DNA of 64,000 nt from Apostichopus japonicus (lineage: Eukaryota > Echinodermata > Holothuroidea > Aspidochirotida > Stichopodidae), in assembly GCF_037975245.1 (NCBI RefSeq), contig NC_092564.1, positions 16,880,984 through 16,944,983 of the forward strand. The letters are read 5' to 3'. Below, in pieces: positions 25,913 to 38,960 of the stretch. Each line of letters begins with the position of its first letter. Position 1 is the first letter of the stretch. A program made the position numbers and the translations under genes. The notes under the pieces were generated by a model that was given only the letters and a program-made list of their open reading frames with translations, was not told the DNA's origin and searched no databases.

Positions 25913-27477
25913 GTATCTCATACATTTAGGCAAACTCACTGGCAGAATTAAGAGACGGGGAGGGGTAAGATTTGAGCTGTCGAAGGGGGTGACTACGGCG
26001 AAACACGATCTTTGTCTATATTAATGTGCACAAATTAAAAGACCATTTGGATACACACTTGTGCACACTTGACTAAATTTTGTTACAATTATTTTACTAA
26101 TAATGTGGGATATTTTCGAAATGCCTGAACATTTTAACGAATCGGGACATTTTCGGGGACACTTGTTCATCGGGGACAGCACACTGTAATCGGGGTCTGT
26201 CCCCGAAAATCGGGGACGTCTGGTAACCTTAACCTTAACCACTAGGCTATGGACGCTGATTGTATGTCCAGAGGTTTGAAACCGGTAAGGAAGGTCGTAA
26301 TTCCACTGTAGGCGTTTGTCACCTGTATCGAACAATATACTTGTTCTGTTTTTTGTGACATATATATTTTGCCTTACTCTAGAGATCAAACATCATGCCA
26401 ACCAACTCGAAATCATTTGTGATTCCTAAAGCCGGATCTCGAAAGAGATACTTTAAACAGACTTTATGTTACTGAAATGGAGGTAAACGACAAAGGCAAA
26501 TGAATATATATAATTGAAAATCGTAACTTGAGTTGGAAAATCAAGAACAGTGAAAAAACTTCCAGCCTCCATGCACTGGGAGTCGAACCCGGGCCTCCCC
26601 TATTATATGGTGCCGACGGTGACGAATTCGTATTGTTCGCGAAAGATTTTAGGTTCGTCCGAGGAGCCCTGCAATTATATAGGACGGTGAGATCACAGGG
26701 CCAATATTAACTTATGCACCAGTCCGCCCTGAGCCCGTTGATTTAATTTTCCCAGAGTCCTATACCTTGCACGCAATACACCTGTCTATGTTAAAACTAA
26801 ATCAATCTTTATTCGTCCTTTAAATAATAATTAGGCCTAAACACTTAAGGTAACCATAGCTTTTCCAGGAAATTCGGGACAAGCATTTTGTCGAAGATAA
26901 AAAATCCAATGCCAAAACCCTGTAGGTCAATTCGGGAAAATTTGTGCGGGGTCACTACGGTAAGCCGGGAATATTTCAACCCAAGAACGGTCAGGCACCT
27001 TAATAATGGCTCAATAAGAAGTGCAGAGACACCAAACTACAGTTTATGTATCATGTGTGTAATTTTTCAAATCCCCCCCCCCCCCCCCAACCAAGATTTA
27101 TGCCGGTCTGATAGTAAAAACCTGCTGCGCACAGCGCAATAATCCCATTCTTTAAACAATATATTCACTAACCTTTACAGAATATAATTAAGCAATAGTT
27201 ATGACCGTCTTAGTAACGAAGAGATCCTTTTGAAGCGTTGGCAGTTCGTGCAAGGTTATAATTGCTGAACCAAAACAATCCAATTAGTTTAAGCTATATA
27301 TCTACTAGTAAAGAAACGGACAACAACTCAAGAGGCCGGGGTATATATCTATATTGATTGATATCCATTTATACACAAACTAACACGGCTGTAATTACAC
27401 AATGGTGCAGATTTTGTTTTCTAATTGTTAATTGTGGGAATCTCGGTGACAAATGTTGTTCACTGCACAGTAATACC

Positions 27478-27570
27478 GGTGCTGTGGCCGAGTGGATAAA
27501 GGCGGTGGCATTTGAAGCAATGAGGCTTAGCAACGAGGAGGTTCGGCGTTCGATTTCCGGCCGGGTCATA
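27478..27570 (+). other. Type II tRNA-like sequence (Leu/Ser-like), probably a pseudogene or SINE head
   Basis: It has an A-box-like TGGCCGAGTGGATAAAGG and a B-box-like GTTCGATTTCC about 60 nt apart, with an expanded region between them as in tRNA-Leu or tRNA-Ser. I could not draw a clean acceptor or anticodon stem, so a functional tRNA is unlikely. Confidence 0.4.
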
Positions 27571-29283
27571 GTAAGGTGGGGTTTTCATCAAAGGGCAATC
27601 TACGGTTTTCCCATCTGAAATGACTTTCTAAATTGAAAAGATTCCAAATTTGAGTTAAAATGTTGAATTGGAAGCCATCCGACGTGTAAGTTGTAATCCA
27701 TAAGCCCTTGCGGGTTCTCCCACATTTGTGGTCGCCTAATTAAGCGTCGTAAAAATAACTGCTGATTAATATTATATATGGCAAAGTTATGGAGTCTCCA
27801 ATAGGCCTGATCGGTATTAACATTTGGTACTGTACATGTCTTTCGACAGTCGAAGATTCTATAACATTGTTTCACAAATTGCACCAAATATTTTGCCATT
27901 TTGCATCTTAGCACCCAGGCTGCATTTTACCAAATTTCTGAAAGGAGACGTAGGGGCACAAGGCTCCCCTTATAGACCACTCCTCTGGACTACATAACGT
28001 AAATTAGCCCCCTCCCGACACAACATTTGTAGTTGCGTTTCTGTCGTAATGATGGTCTGCTGGTGTAGTAATGTTTATCACACGACGTTCCATCTACACG
28101 TGTCGAGTATCATCTGCCTATAAAGATGATGCTCAAACCGTACGTAAGTTGCTCATCGCGGTGACAATCAATCTGCTTCTAATGTCATAACAACGAGTAA
28201 GCATTTTCTTTCCACATATTTGATTTTTGGTTTAACAATTTCAAGGTAATGATAGTATTTTATTTAAGCTGAAGTATAAATGTTTTCTATTTAGTGTTCA
28301 GAGGATGGCATGAAAGGCAGGTACATATTTCAGTGCTTTTTCACGTTTCATGAATGTAGTTATGTTTTTGCATACTTTGCAATATGCTCTTTTATCATTT
28401 AAAATCACCTGTTTATAGGTTCATGATGAAGAATGTTCAATGTTAGTGGTCAACTTGACAAATTTGCATTTTACGTAAAAAGGAGAAAAGTAATGGAAAG
28501 GTACATTGCAGTCTTAAATCCCTTTTAATATCCATTTTCACCAACCTTGGCAGACATTGCAGTACAATCAAAGGCTGTTGTTTCACCTCCAAAACCACCA
28601 AATAAATCAATTCATTATTCATTGGTGGATATAACCAGGGAGTTGTTTTATAGCAATTCCCTGATATAACCAATTATCTTTTTTTCAAACCAACGAATGG
28701 TCAGCATCACCTCCACATTTGCTTCCCAACAGTTATGTACTTTGTAGTAGTGGTAACATCAGAGAGGGGAGCACATGTTTGCACATATTGGTCTTCTATC
28801 CACCAACCTACACATCTATCCAACAGTGTACATATTGATCATTCCTTGTTATTCTTTTTTTGCTCGGATGACCAACTTTGATGTTCGAATAACCATGTTT
28901 GATGTTGGGACTAGCAAACAGTTCGACCTAGTTCTCCAAGGGACAACCAGGAAACAAAACCCTTAAAGATTTGTTGTAAGAATAATGAAAAAAACAGTAT
29001 TAATAATAATAATAATTGCACTTAGAATGCAACACACATGCTATTCATACTATTCATACCATTTTAATTACTTGATTAAATGAGCCCATGGCTGGCACCT
29101 AAAGCACGGTTACCATGTGATTGACAGTCTAATAATATAAGACAATAATCTAAGATTATATTGCAGTGAGGTGGAGGCAATTAAAAAAAGAAAGGAAAAA
29201 AAGGGTTTAAAAGATCCGTAAAATTTAAAGTAAATTATAATACCATCATACAGTGTAATTGACCAATGGACTGTAGTATAAAC

Positions 29284-29690
29284 TGCACAAAATTGAATAA
29301 AATTATGTTACCGTGTGAAAAAAATGGAATAAACTTAATAGTGCGTAGTTTTGGCTTTCATAGTAATTTAGAGTTTTATTTCTCGACATCTCTTCTGTTT
29401 ATTGGTTCTGTGCACAAGAAAGTGAGCATCACACCTTTTCACTTGTGAAGAAATTTGGTAATTTTGCTGAATCGTATAAAATATATAAGCTACACAAAAT
29501 TGAATAAAAATATGTTACCGTGTGAAGAAATGGAATAAACTTAATAGTGCATCCTTTTGTTTTTATAGTAATTTTATAGTTTTATGTCTTGAGGTCTCTT
29601 CTGTTAATCAGTTCTGGATACAAGAAAGTGAACATCACACCGTTTCACTTGTGAAGAAATTTGGTCATTTTGCTAAATGGTATAAAATAT
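29284..29690. repeat. Two-copy tandem duplication, about 208-bp unit
   Basis: ACACAAAATTGAATAAAA, TGGAATAAACTTAATAGTGC and TTCACTTGTGAAGAAATTTGG occur in the same order twice, about 208 bp apart. No gene is evident here. Confidence 0.8.
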
Positions 29691-29979
29691 TCAATGGATC
29701 TAACAAATGCATTAACAACTTATTCTCATTGCGTAGATATAAATATATATATTAATTCATTTCCTTGTAATGATATGGCTAATCGCACTAATTTAGCAAA
29801 CCTGTTTGATCACATTAAATAACATACCCGCATTTTTTTAAGAAAGTTAAAACACTTATAAGACCTCATATAATACTGAAATAATTATTGTAACAAGATT
29901 TAACAACTTCATCAGTAGCCCCTTCCCCCCCTCCCCCCTCTCCTCACCCACCTATTTGTTGCCGTAATCGCCGATATTT

Positions 29980-32900
29980 TCAATTATGGGTCTCTATTTC
30001 ATCAAACAATGTGTTTTCGGTCCTGTAGTGCTTGCTGAACTCTTGATAGGCACTGTCTGGATGGAGGATGCTCTTCACGCTGGGATCATTCAGCATGCCA
30101 TTGTACCATGCGTGCAAGGTTTCCATGGATACGGGAACGCCTTCACCAACACCCAATGAACCAGAAGCTCTCAGTCTGGCAAAGACAGGCCACAACATGT
30201 AGTCCAGGAAACCTGGTTTGGACCCTACAGAGAGAGGATGAATGTGGAGTAATATTTAGTTGCAACCTGTGTTTAACTTGTGAGCTGCAGTGCTGCATGG
30301 AATTATATGTGATCGATTTTGCCACCATTTTGCTGTAATGGGGGTCTTCAGCATTTATGCAGAGGGTAGGGTGCTGCCATTTTGGTCCTTACAGTGCCAT
30401 AGATACGGCCAAGGGTGATTGTGATTGCCTTTGGGCAAATGTTACCGAACAGATACTGTGTAAGCTTTACAACCAATCTTTCTGTCCAACAATACGGTCG
30501 CATATTGTTCCTTGGCACTGTTTTCGGAAGAAGTTGTGGCCTTGGGATGCAAGTGTTAAAATACTAATAAATAGAATTGTTAATTCCAGTGATATCTAAT
30601 CTAGGTAAGGGCAGTGGGGATATACTCAGCAATTTCAGTGATATCTAGTCTAGGCAGAGGCAGTGGGAATAGACTCAGCAATTCCAGTGATATCTAGTCT
30701 AGGAATAGGCAGTGGGGATATACTCAGCAATTCCAGTGAAACAGGGCCAATTTTTACGGATTGTCCCTTGGACCATTAGGTCTTAGTGTTGGTTTTTCAA
30801 ACAGTTTATATTTGCTTGTCCAGGAAAATGTAGTGACAACAAACAATGACTGATATGTACACTGTAAAAGAGAAGTGTAGTTTTTGTAAATCAGACACCA
30901 GCTTTTGGTCCAGTAAAACGATCCCTTTTTGGCAGATCATAAGCCTACAAACTATTTTTGTTTTACTTAAGAATCTCCAAAATGACAGAGGTGAATACCA
31001 ATACAATACCTACTGTATTCGGGGGCACAGTATTCAGTAACAATCTGAATTTGAATTTGGAACCAGTCCCACACTGAAGAAACCACTAAAGCCGATTTTA
31101 GTTGTCCAACAGAAATTTGGTCTTCTAGGATTAACTGTTGAAACTTTGCTCTGTGTGATATCTAGTCTAGGTAAGGAAAGGAAGCTATCCTTAAAAATAG
31201 AAAACCACATCCATTGCTCTGTTGCTTACCATACCCCAAATCTTCTCCATATTTATTTTTAGTTAGTGCTTAAATTATAACTTTCCGTGGCAATACTTGG
31301 TTCATCAAAAATGATTTCTCACCGAAAAAGAAAGCCGTCCCTCTCTTCTTCAAGTCGTCGTTGAGATGCTGCAGGCTATCCCTGAGGTCTTTGACTTTCT
31401 CCTGATTTTGTCCACCTTTGGCACCATAGAACGAAGGAACTAACTAGAAAGTTAGAGAGAGAGAGAGAGAGAGAGGTGGAGAGGCCATATTGCATTGTGT
31501 TTCTACTTTTAAACCTCAAACACTACACAGAAGTAATGTCATTTGATTTCATGCAGGATGAAATTTTCTATTTCAACTGGGAATGATTTATATGGTACCA
31601 TGTCGGTTCTTTACCAAAATGACCAATAAAAAGATAAAGGTGAAGTTTTACAGTTGGCATATAAATCAAACCATAGTTTTCCCAGTATGTACTGTATTTT
31701 TAGGTATTTACAAACAAAACTACGATTAATGTTTTAAATTCTTTTCCCAAGCTGATAGAAAAACCGACTTAATTCAATGTTTCATATGTCAATGGCATAA
31801 CAATGTTTGGATAGCGTTTGCATTGTTGTACCTTGTACCCAATACTTAAACTCTTTGAAAAAGACTCATTTGTTTACTTAACTGAAATAATTTGATAAGG
31901 CCCAGAAAAAGGGTTCACAATCGCATGCATCACTGACCTAAATGGAGTCTACGAAAATTACTGTGTCTACTAAGCATGACAGCAACTATTTTTCTAGGTA
32001 CAACTGCCTTTTTCTGAAATGTTTGTACTTGCTGCACGATACCAATGAACAGGCTGCATCTCAATAGTTCTCTTCTCTCCAATTGTCAGGAAAACACTAG
32101 CATTACATAAAACAGTGTAGTGGACTACCAATATCATTAACATCACCATCAATCATTACCATGATTATTAGAAATCATTAGTATATTTACTGTTAAGTGG
32201 ACACATGCTACGTCTAGCCATAATTTGCTACTTTTGAAATGTTTTCAAATTTTGTCATGGCTTCGAAATGAGATTGGCTCAAGCTTTAATATTTTGATTT
32301 GTCTTCCTAGATCTATACACCAAACACTTCCCGAGCTCCATTCAGCAGACTTTTCAATGTCTGCTAGTCAATGATATCTGACGGAACAAATTAATGCAAA
32401 TATCTCACCTTGCCTCCACAGTGGTCAAGAATTATTGCATCTCTGGCTCTCTGGTATGGATCTTTAGGAATGAGTGGGTTCTTGTCGGGGTAAATGTCCT
32501 CCAGATACTGTGCGGTAATTATGGATTCATAGACGATTTTGCCGTCTTTCTCTAAGACTGGTACTAGTTGTTTGGGATTCTTTTCCACAAACCACTCTGG
32601 CTTCTTCCAGGTGTTTACGTTAACAACTTCGTGCCTGGAAGAGAGGAGAGAGAAGATCTGTGATCTACAGAACACAACAAATTCCTGACGCTATATATAT
32701 GCATGCCAATAGTTTGACAAATGGTTGCAGCAACCATCTAATCCTGCTGATAGTGTTACATTGTGAAGGTTGATCTTTGACTTTAGATTCACTTAAGTGT
32801 GACAGGCATAGAATGTCTCAAGTTTAACCACTGGCTTGCTAAATAACATGTGCTTGAAAAATTTACTGTTAAAAATCAACTTCCCATTGGCATTGTCTTA

Positions 32901-34492
32901 AATTACAGCACACATTATTAACTGAACAGGGTATGGGAGAGGCAGCCTAATTTACATTTGCTGATAAAACTCAGTAAAACATGGGTTATTTTAGCTACCA
33001 TAGTCTGCCTGATGCTGTTACTGTATGTGACTTATCATTTGTTTATGTTCTTAATATGTTGTCTCCTTTTGGAAAAATGTCAGCGCATTTTTTTCTACTG
33101 GTAAACAGTGAAATGCACTGACTAAAAGCTAGTTAATAGCCTGAATTTCAAGGCATGTATGACTAATTATATGAAAGTGACAGTACAAGAGACCTACGGA
33201 ACTTGAAAAAAAGCCTCTGAAACTTAAGAAAAGAATAAAGGAGCTGATAATGTAGCTCATGTTAGGACTTCAGTTACAACATTCAACAAAGAGTAAGATT
33301 CTACCATAAAGAACAGGGAAGGGAATATCAACATGCTTATGTTTTGCACAGAATGTTTTCAGTGCCACACAATTTTTAAATTATAAAATATTGAGAAGAA
33401 TAAGGTTCTGGGAACAACATCTTTGCAGATTGTGTTGCAAATTGGACATTTTTAGCAGATAAACTATTTCCTAGACTGTTGAACTAATTAGCATTAAATT
33501 GTACCTGCACAGTACAGACATTTTGAAACACTTTCAGTTTTAATAGATTTTAGTAGCCTAGTACTTACTCAATGCCTTTCGCATGCAGCATAAGCCTTGC
33601 TCTGTCAGCAAATGGGCAAAACTTCATGCTATAGACACGAAGAATGCCAGGCTGAAGGGGTGGAAGTGCATCACCTGAGAGAAAGGAGAGAAACTTGGTG
33701 GTTTTTGCTACTGGTAAGCTGTAAAACAAATGGCTTCTAGTATACTTCAAGGTTTTGAAGAACTTCCAAAATGTACTAACACCTATATATACTGTAGGAC
33801 TTGACATGTAACTATAATGGCCGTGGCTATTCTTACGACTAGTCGTAACAATTATTTATAAACTATTCTTACGACAAAGGCGAATTCAAGCGCAGTAAAG
33901 TAAATAAAGCAACTGCGCATGTAGTAGGGGTAACCCTAACCCTAAACATAACCCTAAACCTCAATCCTAACCCTAACTCTAACCCTAACCGGAAATTATT
34001 GTTACTCCTCATTGTAAAAATAGTACTCCTTTGGTCATAAAATAGCAACTGCGCATGCGTAGTCGGAAATAATCCTTACGACTAGTCGTAACAATAGCCA
34101 CTTTGAACTATAATTGTATTAAGATCAACAACATCAGCAAAAGAGTCCAATAAAAAGAAATTTACCTTTTACTTTAGGGGATATTTTTGGAAACTTAAAA
34201 AAGAAAATCAGAAGTTACAGAAAATATGATGAAATGTTTCTGATGTGCATCAAGTTTACATAATGTTTCGCTACATCAATCCAATAGGCTATCCTGTATG
34301 TATCGCAAACTATTTGTCATAGCCTGGCCTAGTATGGTAGTGTATAGCATTAGGCTTGTACTAGGCTAGCAGTAGAGCCATAACTAAATCCTTCTACGCT
34401 AGGCTTACTCGGTGAAGGCTGACTAAGCTACTGTATTATTATTAGGCCTAAATAATCTTACCAGTTGTTAAATGTTTTGGACCAGGCGCCAT
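29980..34492 (-). CDS. GSTO-like: Glutathione S-transferase omega, copy 2
   Basis: Minus-strand exons: 34462-34492, 33569-33674, 32409-32634, 31323-31443 and 29980-30224, giving 242 residues. Every exon has exactly the same length as its counterpart in copy 1, which shows a tandem duplication. The catalytic cysteine is Cys30 in [14 protein letters not shown]. The glutathione site reads [16 protein letters not shown]. The C-terminal domain holds [11 protein letters not shown] and HPDSAYQEF. The two copies have clearly diverged in the C-terminal helices, for example [11 protein letters not shown] versus [11 protein letters not shown], so substrate preference may differ. It lies head-to-tail with copy 1 on the same strand, about 6 kb apart. 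The same enzymatic roles are inferred from the family. Start choice: the identical MAP-type first exon. Confidence 0.93.
30587..30745. repeat. Three-unit minisatellite, about 50-bp period
   Basis: The unit CCAGTGATATCTAGTCTAGG followed by a GGCAGTGGGGATA-type half recurs at about 30587, 30636 and 30685 in intron 4 of GST copy 2. A stray copy of the GATATCTAGTCTAGG word occurs near 31158. Confidence 0.8.
33819..34105. mobile_element. MITE with internal telomere-like repeats, copy 1
   Basis: A 287-bp element in intron 1 of GST copy 2. The ends contain TGGCTATTCTTACGACTAG and CTAGTCGTAACAATAGCCA as imperfect inverted repeats. A perfect 9-bp target duplication AACTATAAT lies at 33810-33818 and 34106-34114. 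The centre (33931-33990) is an array of CCCTAA-type hexamers. There is no coding capacity. The 9-bp duplication would suit a Mutator-like origin, but that is uncertain. Confidence 0.9.
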
Positions 34493-34650
34493 TCTGAAGT
34501 TCGGAAAATTGGATTGGTTTATGATGATCTCCTACGAATACTAAAGTAGATCTTACTTTGGCCTAACTGAGCAGCAATTGCTTTTCAATGGGAATGTCGA
34601 TCGAACTAAGTTATTAGTTATATAGGTGTACCTTGTGTCGTCTGCTACGG

Positions 34651-35303
34651 TACGGAGCTTTTAAAGTGCGAACAAGATATTAATATAGTTTAGGTGAATT
34701 ATCTTAGTACCTTTATATGTGTAATATTACAATATTAAGATACGAGATGGTAATATATCAGTATCTATAAGTTGAGAAGTTGCAACAGTGAGGTACAAGA
34801 TCTTCATATCCTAATGTCTGTACATTAAAATATTGAAGTCGGATACGATATCTTTATATATCAATATGAGCTGAACATTAAGATATTGAATTATCAATGT
34901 ACGAGATCTTAATACCCCAATATCTTTACATTCAGATATCAATATCTCTATGTACAGATATTAGCATATTAAGATCTGATATTATAATATGTCAATATCT
35001 TTATGTTCAGATAATGAGATATTAACATATCGTACCTAAATATGTCAATATATAATGTAAAGATATTAGCATATTAAGATCTGGTTATAATTCAATATTT
35101 TGATGTGCATGTATTAAACTTAATATTTCAATGTCTGAATGTTCAGATATTGAGATATTTGTATTTCAATATTTCAACATCTCAATGTAATGATACTGAG
35201 ATATTAACATCTCTAATCTTAATATTTTAATGCACGTATGTTTAGATACTTAGGTAATTCACCAAACATATTCATATCTCGTTGTCTCTTTAAAAGCTCC
35301 GTA
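34651..35303. mobile_element. Foldback/Tc1-mariner-like MITE built of GATATT repeats
   Basis: The left end TACGGAGCTTTTAAAG and right end CTTTAAAAGCTCCGTA are exact inverted repeats bounded by TA. Similarity continues inward on both sides (GGTGAATTA followed by CTxAGTA). Between them lie hundreds of bases of degenerate AATATC/GATATT words. A TA target site is consistent with the Tc1/mariner group. It lies about 160 bp upstream of the GST copy 2 start codon. Confidence 0.7.
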
Positions 35304-38300
35304 GTCCTGCACACATGCATAACATGTTAATATTATAGATAACTTGATTTTATCCCAATGACGGTGCAGTTATTAGCATGACTTTGCAATATTTCCAGTG
35401 GACTGAAGCGTACCAGGTCAAGAGAGGAACTCAATGGAAAAGCGTACAACAAACACGACATTACCTTGTAAATCAAACCTGCCGTACAGTATGAACCCCC
35501 GCTCTCCCCCCCCCCATCCCGGGAAAGGAAGTGAGGGCGATATTGATGAACTTAGCATCCATAGATACCGGATGTGAGACCTGATTAATTCACTTTGGGT
35601 TTGAGTACATTGTTTTTGTATGCTGCCGTGTTGAACGAATCTAATCGTTTTAGTCTTTGCCGACTTTCGGGAAACCAAAATGGCCAAATGAAACTCAAAC
35701 AAGCTTAACTATGTTTGTAAGAAAAAAATACTGAAAGGATTGATTTCTGACCATGCATGGACGGATAAGGTTTGAAGCTTGCATGTGACACACTTTGAAT
35801 CTTAGGCAAAAGGATATTTTTAGTTTAAAAACAAATGAAGATAAAGTCGGTAAGGAATTCAGCTCATTTGAAAATGTGATGAAAAGGGGAACCGTAATAA
35901 ATTCATGAATAAAGATACAGTAACACTTTTTTGCTTTTTCAAAAAGATAGTGTGGAAGTTTCAACTGTGCGTCTCCGCCTTGGCTTTGGCATTTGCTTTA
36001 GATTGACCTCGAAACGGCCTTTTCACAATTGCTTTAGAAATGTATCATGGCGAAGTCACTTACATAAGAATACTTTACTGGATGAGCAACATTGAATTTT
36101 CGGATTAGGGATGTAATTATACAAAAGTAATTTCAACATTGTTCTAAAACCACTCGTGTATTTTGTATGTATTAAAACTGATTAATTTTCATTTATACCC
36201 GGGGCATTATCGATATTTCAGTGGCGTGCATGCGCAAAGTGGGCGGGAATGAACCTCGCTCAAGGTGACCTTCATCGTTATGTGGAAGGTGTCCCTCCCG
36301 TTTAAGTATTTGATGGTGCGTGCATGCTAGATATAGAAAAAAAAAAGGTGCTGTATTTTGCCACTTGAGAAACAATGTTAAATTTTTTTTGACTGTATTG
36401 TTGTACTGCACAAAGATGCTATGCGTTTATATTCTGTGCGTACCATATAATTGTTTTGTAATATTCTGCCTGCCAGTGGGGGGGGGGGGTGGGGGGTTCC
36501 CTTCAATTTTGTGGGGTAAAGTATTTTCGGCGTACACTGGTGTGCTCCCTCCTCTACGTATACCTTCTGTCTCGAATTGGAATTGCTCCCTTTGTTTCGG
36601 ATAGGGGAAGTGAAATGCAAAATGGTACTTTACACCATTTAAAAAATTTGAATTACATTTGTGTAGTAGGCTACAACTTAAATCTTGCATGCAGTATTTT
36701 TTATTGTAGTCCCTGAAAAATGTGTGCGTTGGGGGAGGGGGGGGGGTGACGCCATTGGTTGGAGTGCCCTGATGCCACCACTGTTCTACTGTTGCCGAAA
36801 GCGTTTACAAAATATTACAAAATTCAGGAAAGAAAAAAATTCAAAATGCATATATGAAGATGTGCATGGTTCAGAAATTTTGCTGACAAATCAACTTCAG
36901 CCACCATAAAATCTTTAGAATAGGACCTTGGAGGCACGGTACGCTACAGTAACTATCGAAACGGCCTTAAGGAGCTTATCAGGTTGTTCTTATTGATATT
37001 ATGGTACATCGAGCCCGGCGTCCTTTTTGTCAGTGCGTGCAATGCTAATTCGATACCAAAACCTAACAATTAAAGACCAACTCGACAAAATGAAAAAGAG
37101 AATTAATGAGAAAAAATAATCCATGTAACACTTTGATACTATTAAAGACTTGTTGAAGGCCTCAGTTTATTCGACATGATAGAATATAAGGATCCGAATG
37201 AGAGCAAAACAACGAGAAAAAACTCTTAGTCTTTTGGTAGCCTATACATTATGAACATTTTTAGTAAATTTGAAAGAATGAATTTGGGCAAAATTTTAGT
37301 CCTCATATGCTATAATCGCAAAAAGAGAGAGAAAAAATACTACTGATTTGTTTCTGTATGAGCATTTTTAGCTTTTCCTTACTTTTGTTTTATTTAGTTT
37401 ATCCATGCAGGGGGAGGGACGGGGTGGGGGGGAGTATATCCAACGGTGTGCCATCATTTAGACCAACAAGTTTCGGCCATTGTCCATTAATACAAGGGGA
37501 GGGGCGAAGCTGGGGGGGGACTTTACTACGACTTATTTTATTTGCTAACACAATTTAAAAATCTTGATGATAAATTGTGATATACTTTCACCAACACGTC
37601 AAGTTTTCGAAACTTGAGAGTCGCTTCGAATTCTGGAGCTCAAAACAATATGAAATTTGAAACAAGCAGCTCAGTCCCGAGAGAAAATTAATCGGAAAAT
37701 GTTGGTCAAAAAAGACAATAGAAGTGTTAACGCTAAGGGTTACAGAAAACACCGGACAATACTATCAATGTATATTGGCCTATCGTGAGTTCAGTACAAG
37801 TTAGCACAGAGTTGTGATTACCAAATTCGTACACTACCCCATTCCTACCCCCGTAAATTCAAAGACATACTGTATGTTGCGTACCGTTTGAAAGTTTGAA
37901 GCCGAATGTTCTCGAAAATCAAGCTATTATATGTTGCGTTCATGTCAGGATATGATTAAGACTATTAATTTGAATGATTTTCAACAAAAAGGTACTTTGT
38001 ATAGCCTAATTCATTTTAAACAAAAGGAAATTTTGGTACTTTGTAATTACTTTACTTGTAAACCTGTCCTTTCTATTAACGCAAAAAGCACACTTAATTA
38101 TAATTGAAGAAGCAGGGCACTTTTTATGTTTTTCATAAGACTGGGTCCATTGTGTCGAATGGGAGAGAAAGGAAGGGGAGGGAAGAATGGAGAAAGAGGG
38201 GTAGGGTAGGCGGAACTTGTATACCCTGATGATCGTGCATGCGCACTAGCAGTCATGCGAAACTTTCTTACTGTTGTGCAACTCCCCAGGTATACGGTTT

Positions 38301-38960
38301 CTCCATCAGCGTTCGCGCATCGACCTCTGAGCATGGAGGTCAAAACACTCCATGGTCCGAGTTAGGCCTAAGTGCCATTTATTTTGGAATGAATGCGATA
38401 GCTGACTGGAGAGGTAAGAATGAATAGTCACTGGCATGATAAAGTTGTTTGGTTTTGCTGCATGCAAAGACCTTAGTTTATTTGGGTATGCCACTTCTAT
38501 TTTTTTATGTGTTTGTATTTTTTTCTAGAGATCTAGATTCTAAGTAGCAGTTAGACTCTGACCCTAGTACAAGGCTGCCCTAACCATTGCTGCACGGTAT
38601 CCACTACGACTACTGTACAACACTGGTGTCCTATGGTAGTTTACGGTAAATTCGCGAGTTTAATAGGCATTGAAGACTCGCCCCAAACCGCGTGCCCCCA
38701 TCTGTAAATGTTAACTCTCAGTTGCTTGCAAGTTCTTTGTTAATGGTGTGTTTTGAATTGAATGGGGCTCTAAAGAGAATTGAGCAAACTAAGCCTGGTT
38801 CCATTGACCCGTGTGATAGAGATGCCCTATATTCAATATGATCAGCGGTTCTACAAGTTCATAAATTTGGAAGATGCCAAGTTGTAAATGACCTTTTATT
38901 CGCCATTGGACGATTGTAACTAGTGGTAATTATTTCATTAATAACAGAAACTGTCTAGAA
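35304..38960. other. Intergenic stretch upstream of the hydroxyacid oxidase gene
   Basis: No gene was recognised. Poly-G runs occur near 36480 and 36738, and short frames there are low complexity. A possible noncoding first exon of the oxidase ends at 38413 in GAGAG before a good gtaaga donor, and could splice to the ctgtctag acceptor ending at 38958, two bases before the start codon. That join is inferred from splice signals only. Confidence 0.4.

Larger units (their letters stand above)
25921..29979. other. Intergenic stretch between the two GST-omega genes
   Basis: No gene was recognised. It contains a minus-strand region with repeated CGGGGAC words (about 26140-26230), a tRNA-like sequence (27478-27570) and a tandem duplication (29284-29690). 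A 122-codon minus-strand frame at 26021-26389 overlaps the CGGGGAC repeats and looks like repeat-derived noise. Confidence 0.5.

Noticed and set aside
26220-26290. tRNA-like A-box on the minus strand
   Set aside because: No B-box follows at the right distance and no cloverleaf can be drawn.
26021-26389. 122-codon minus-strand frame
   Set aside because: It overlaps a block of repeated CGGGGAC words and an A-box-like sequence, so it looks repeat-derived.
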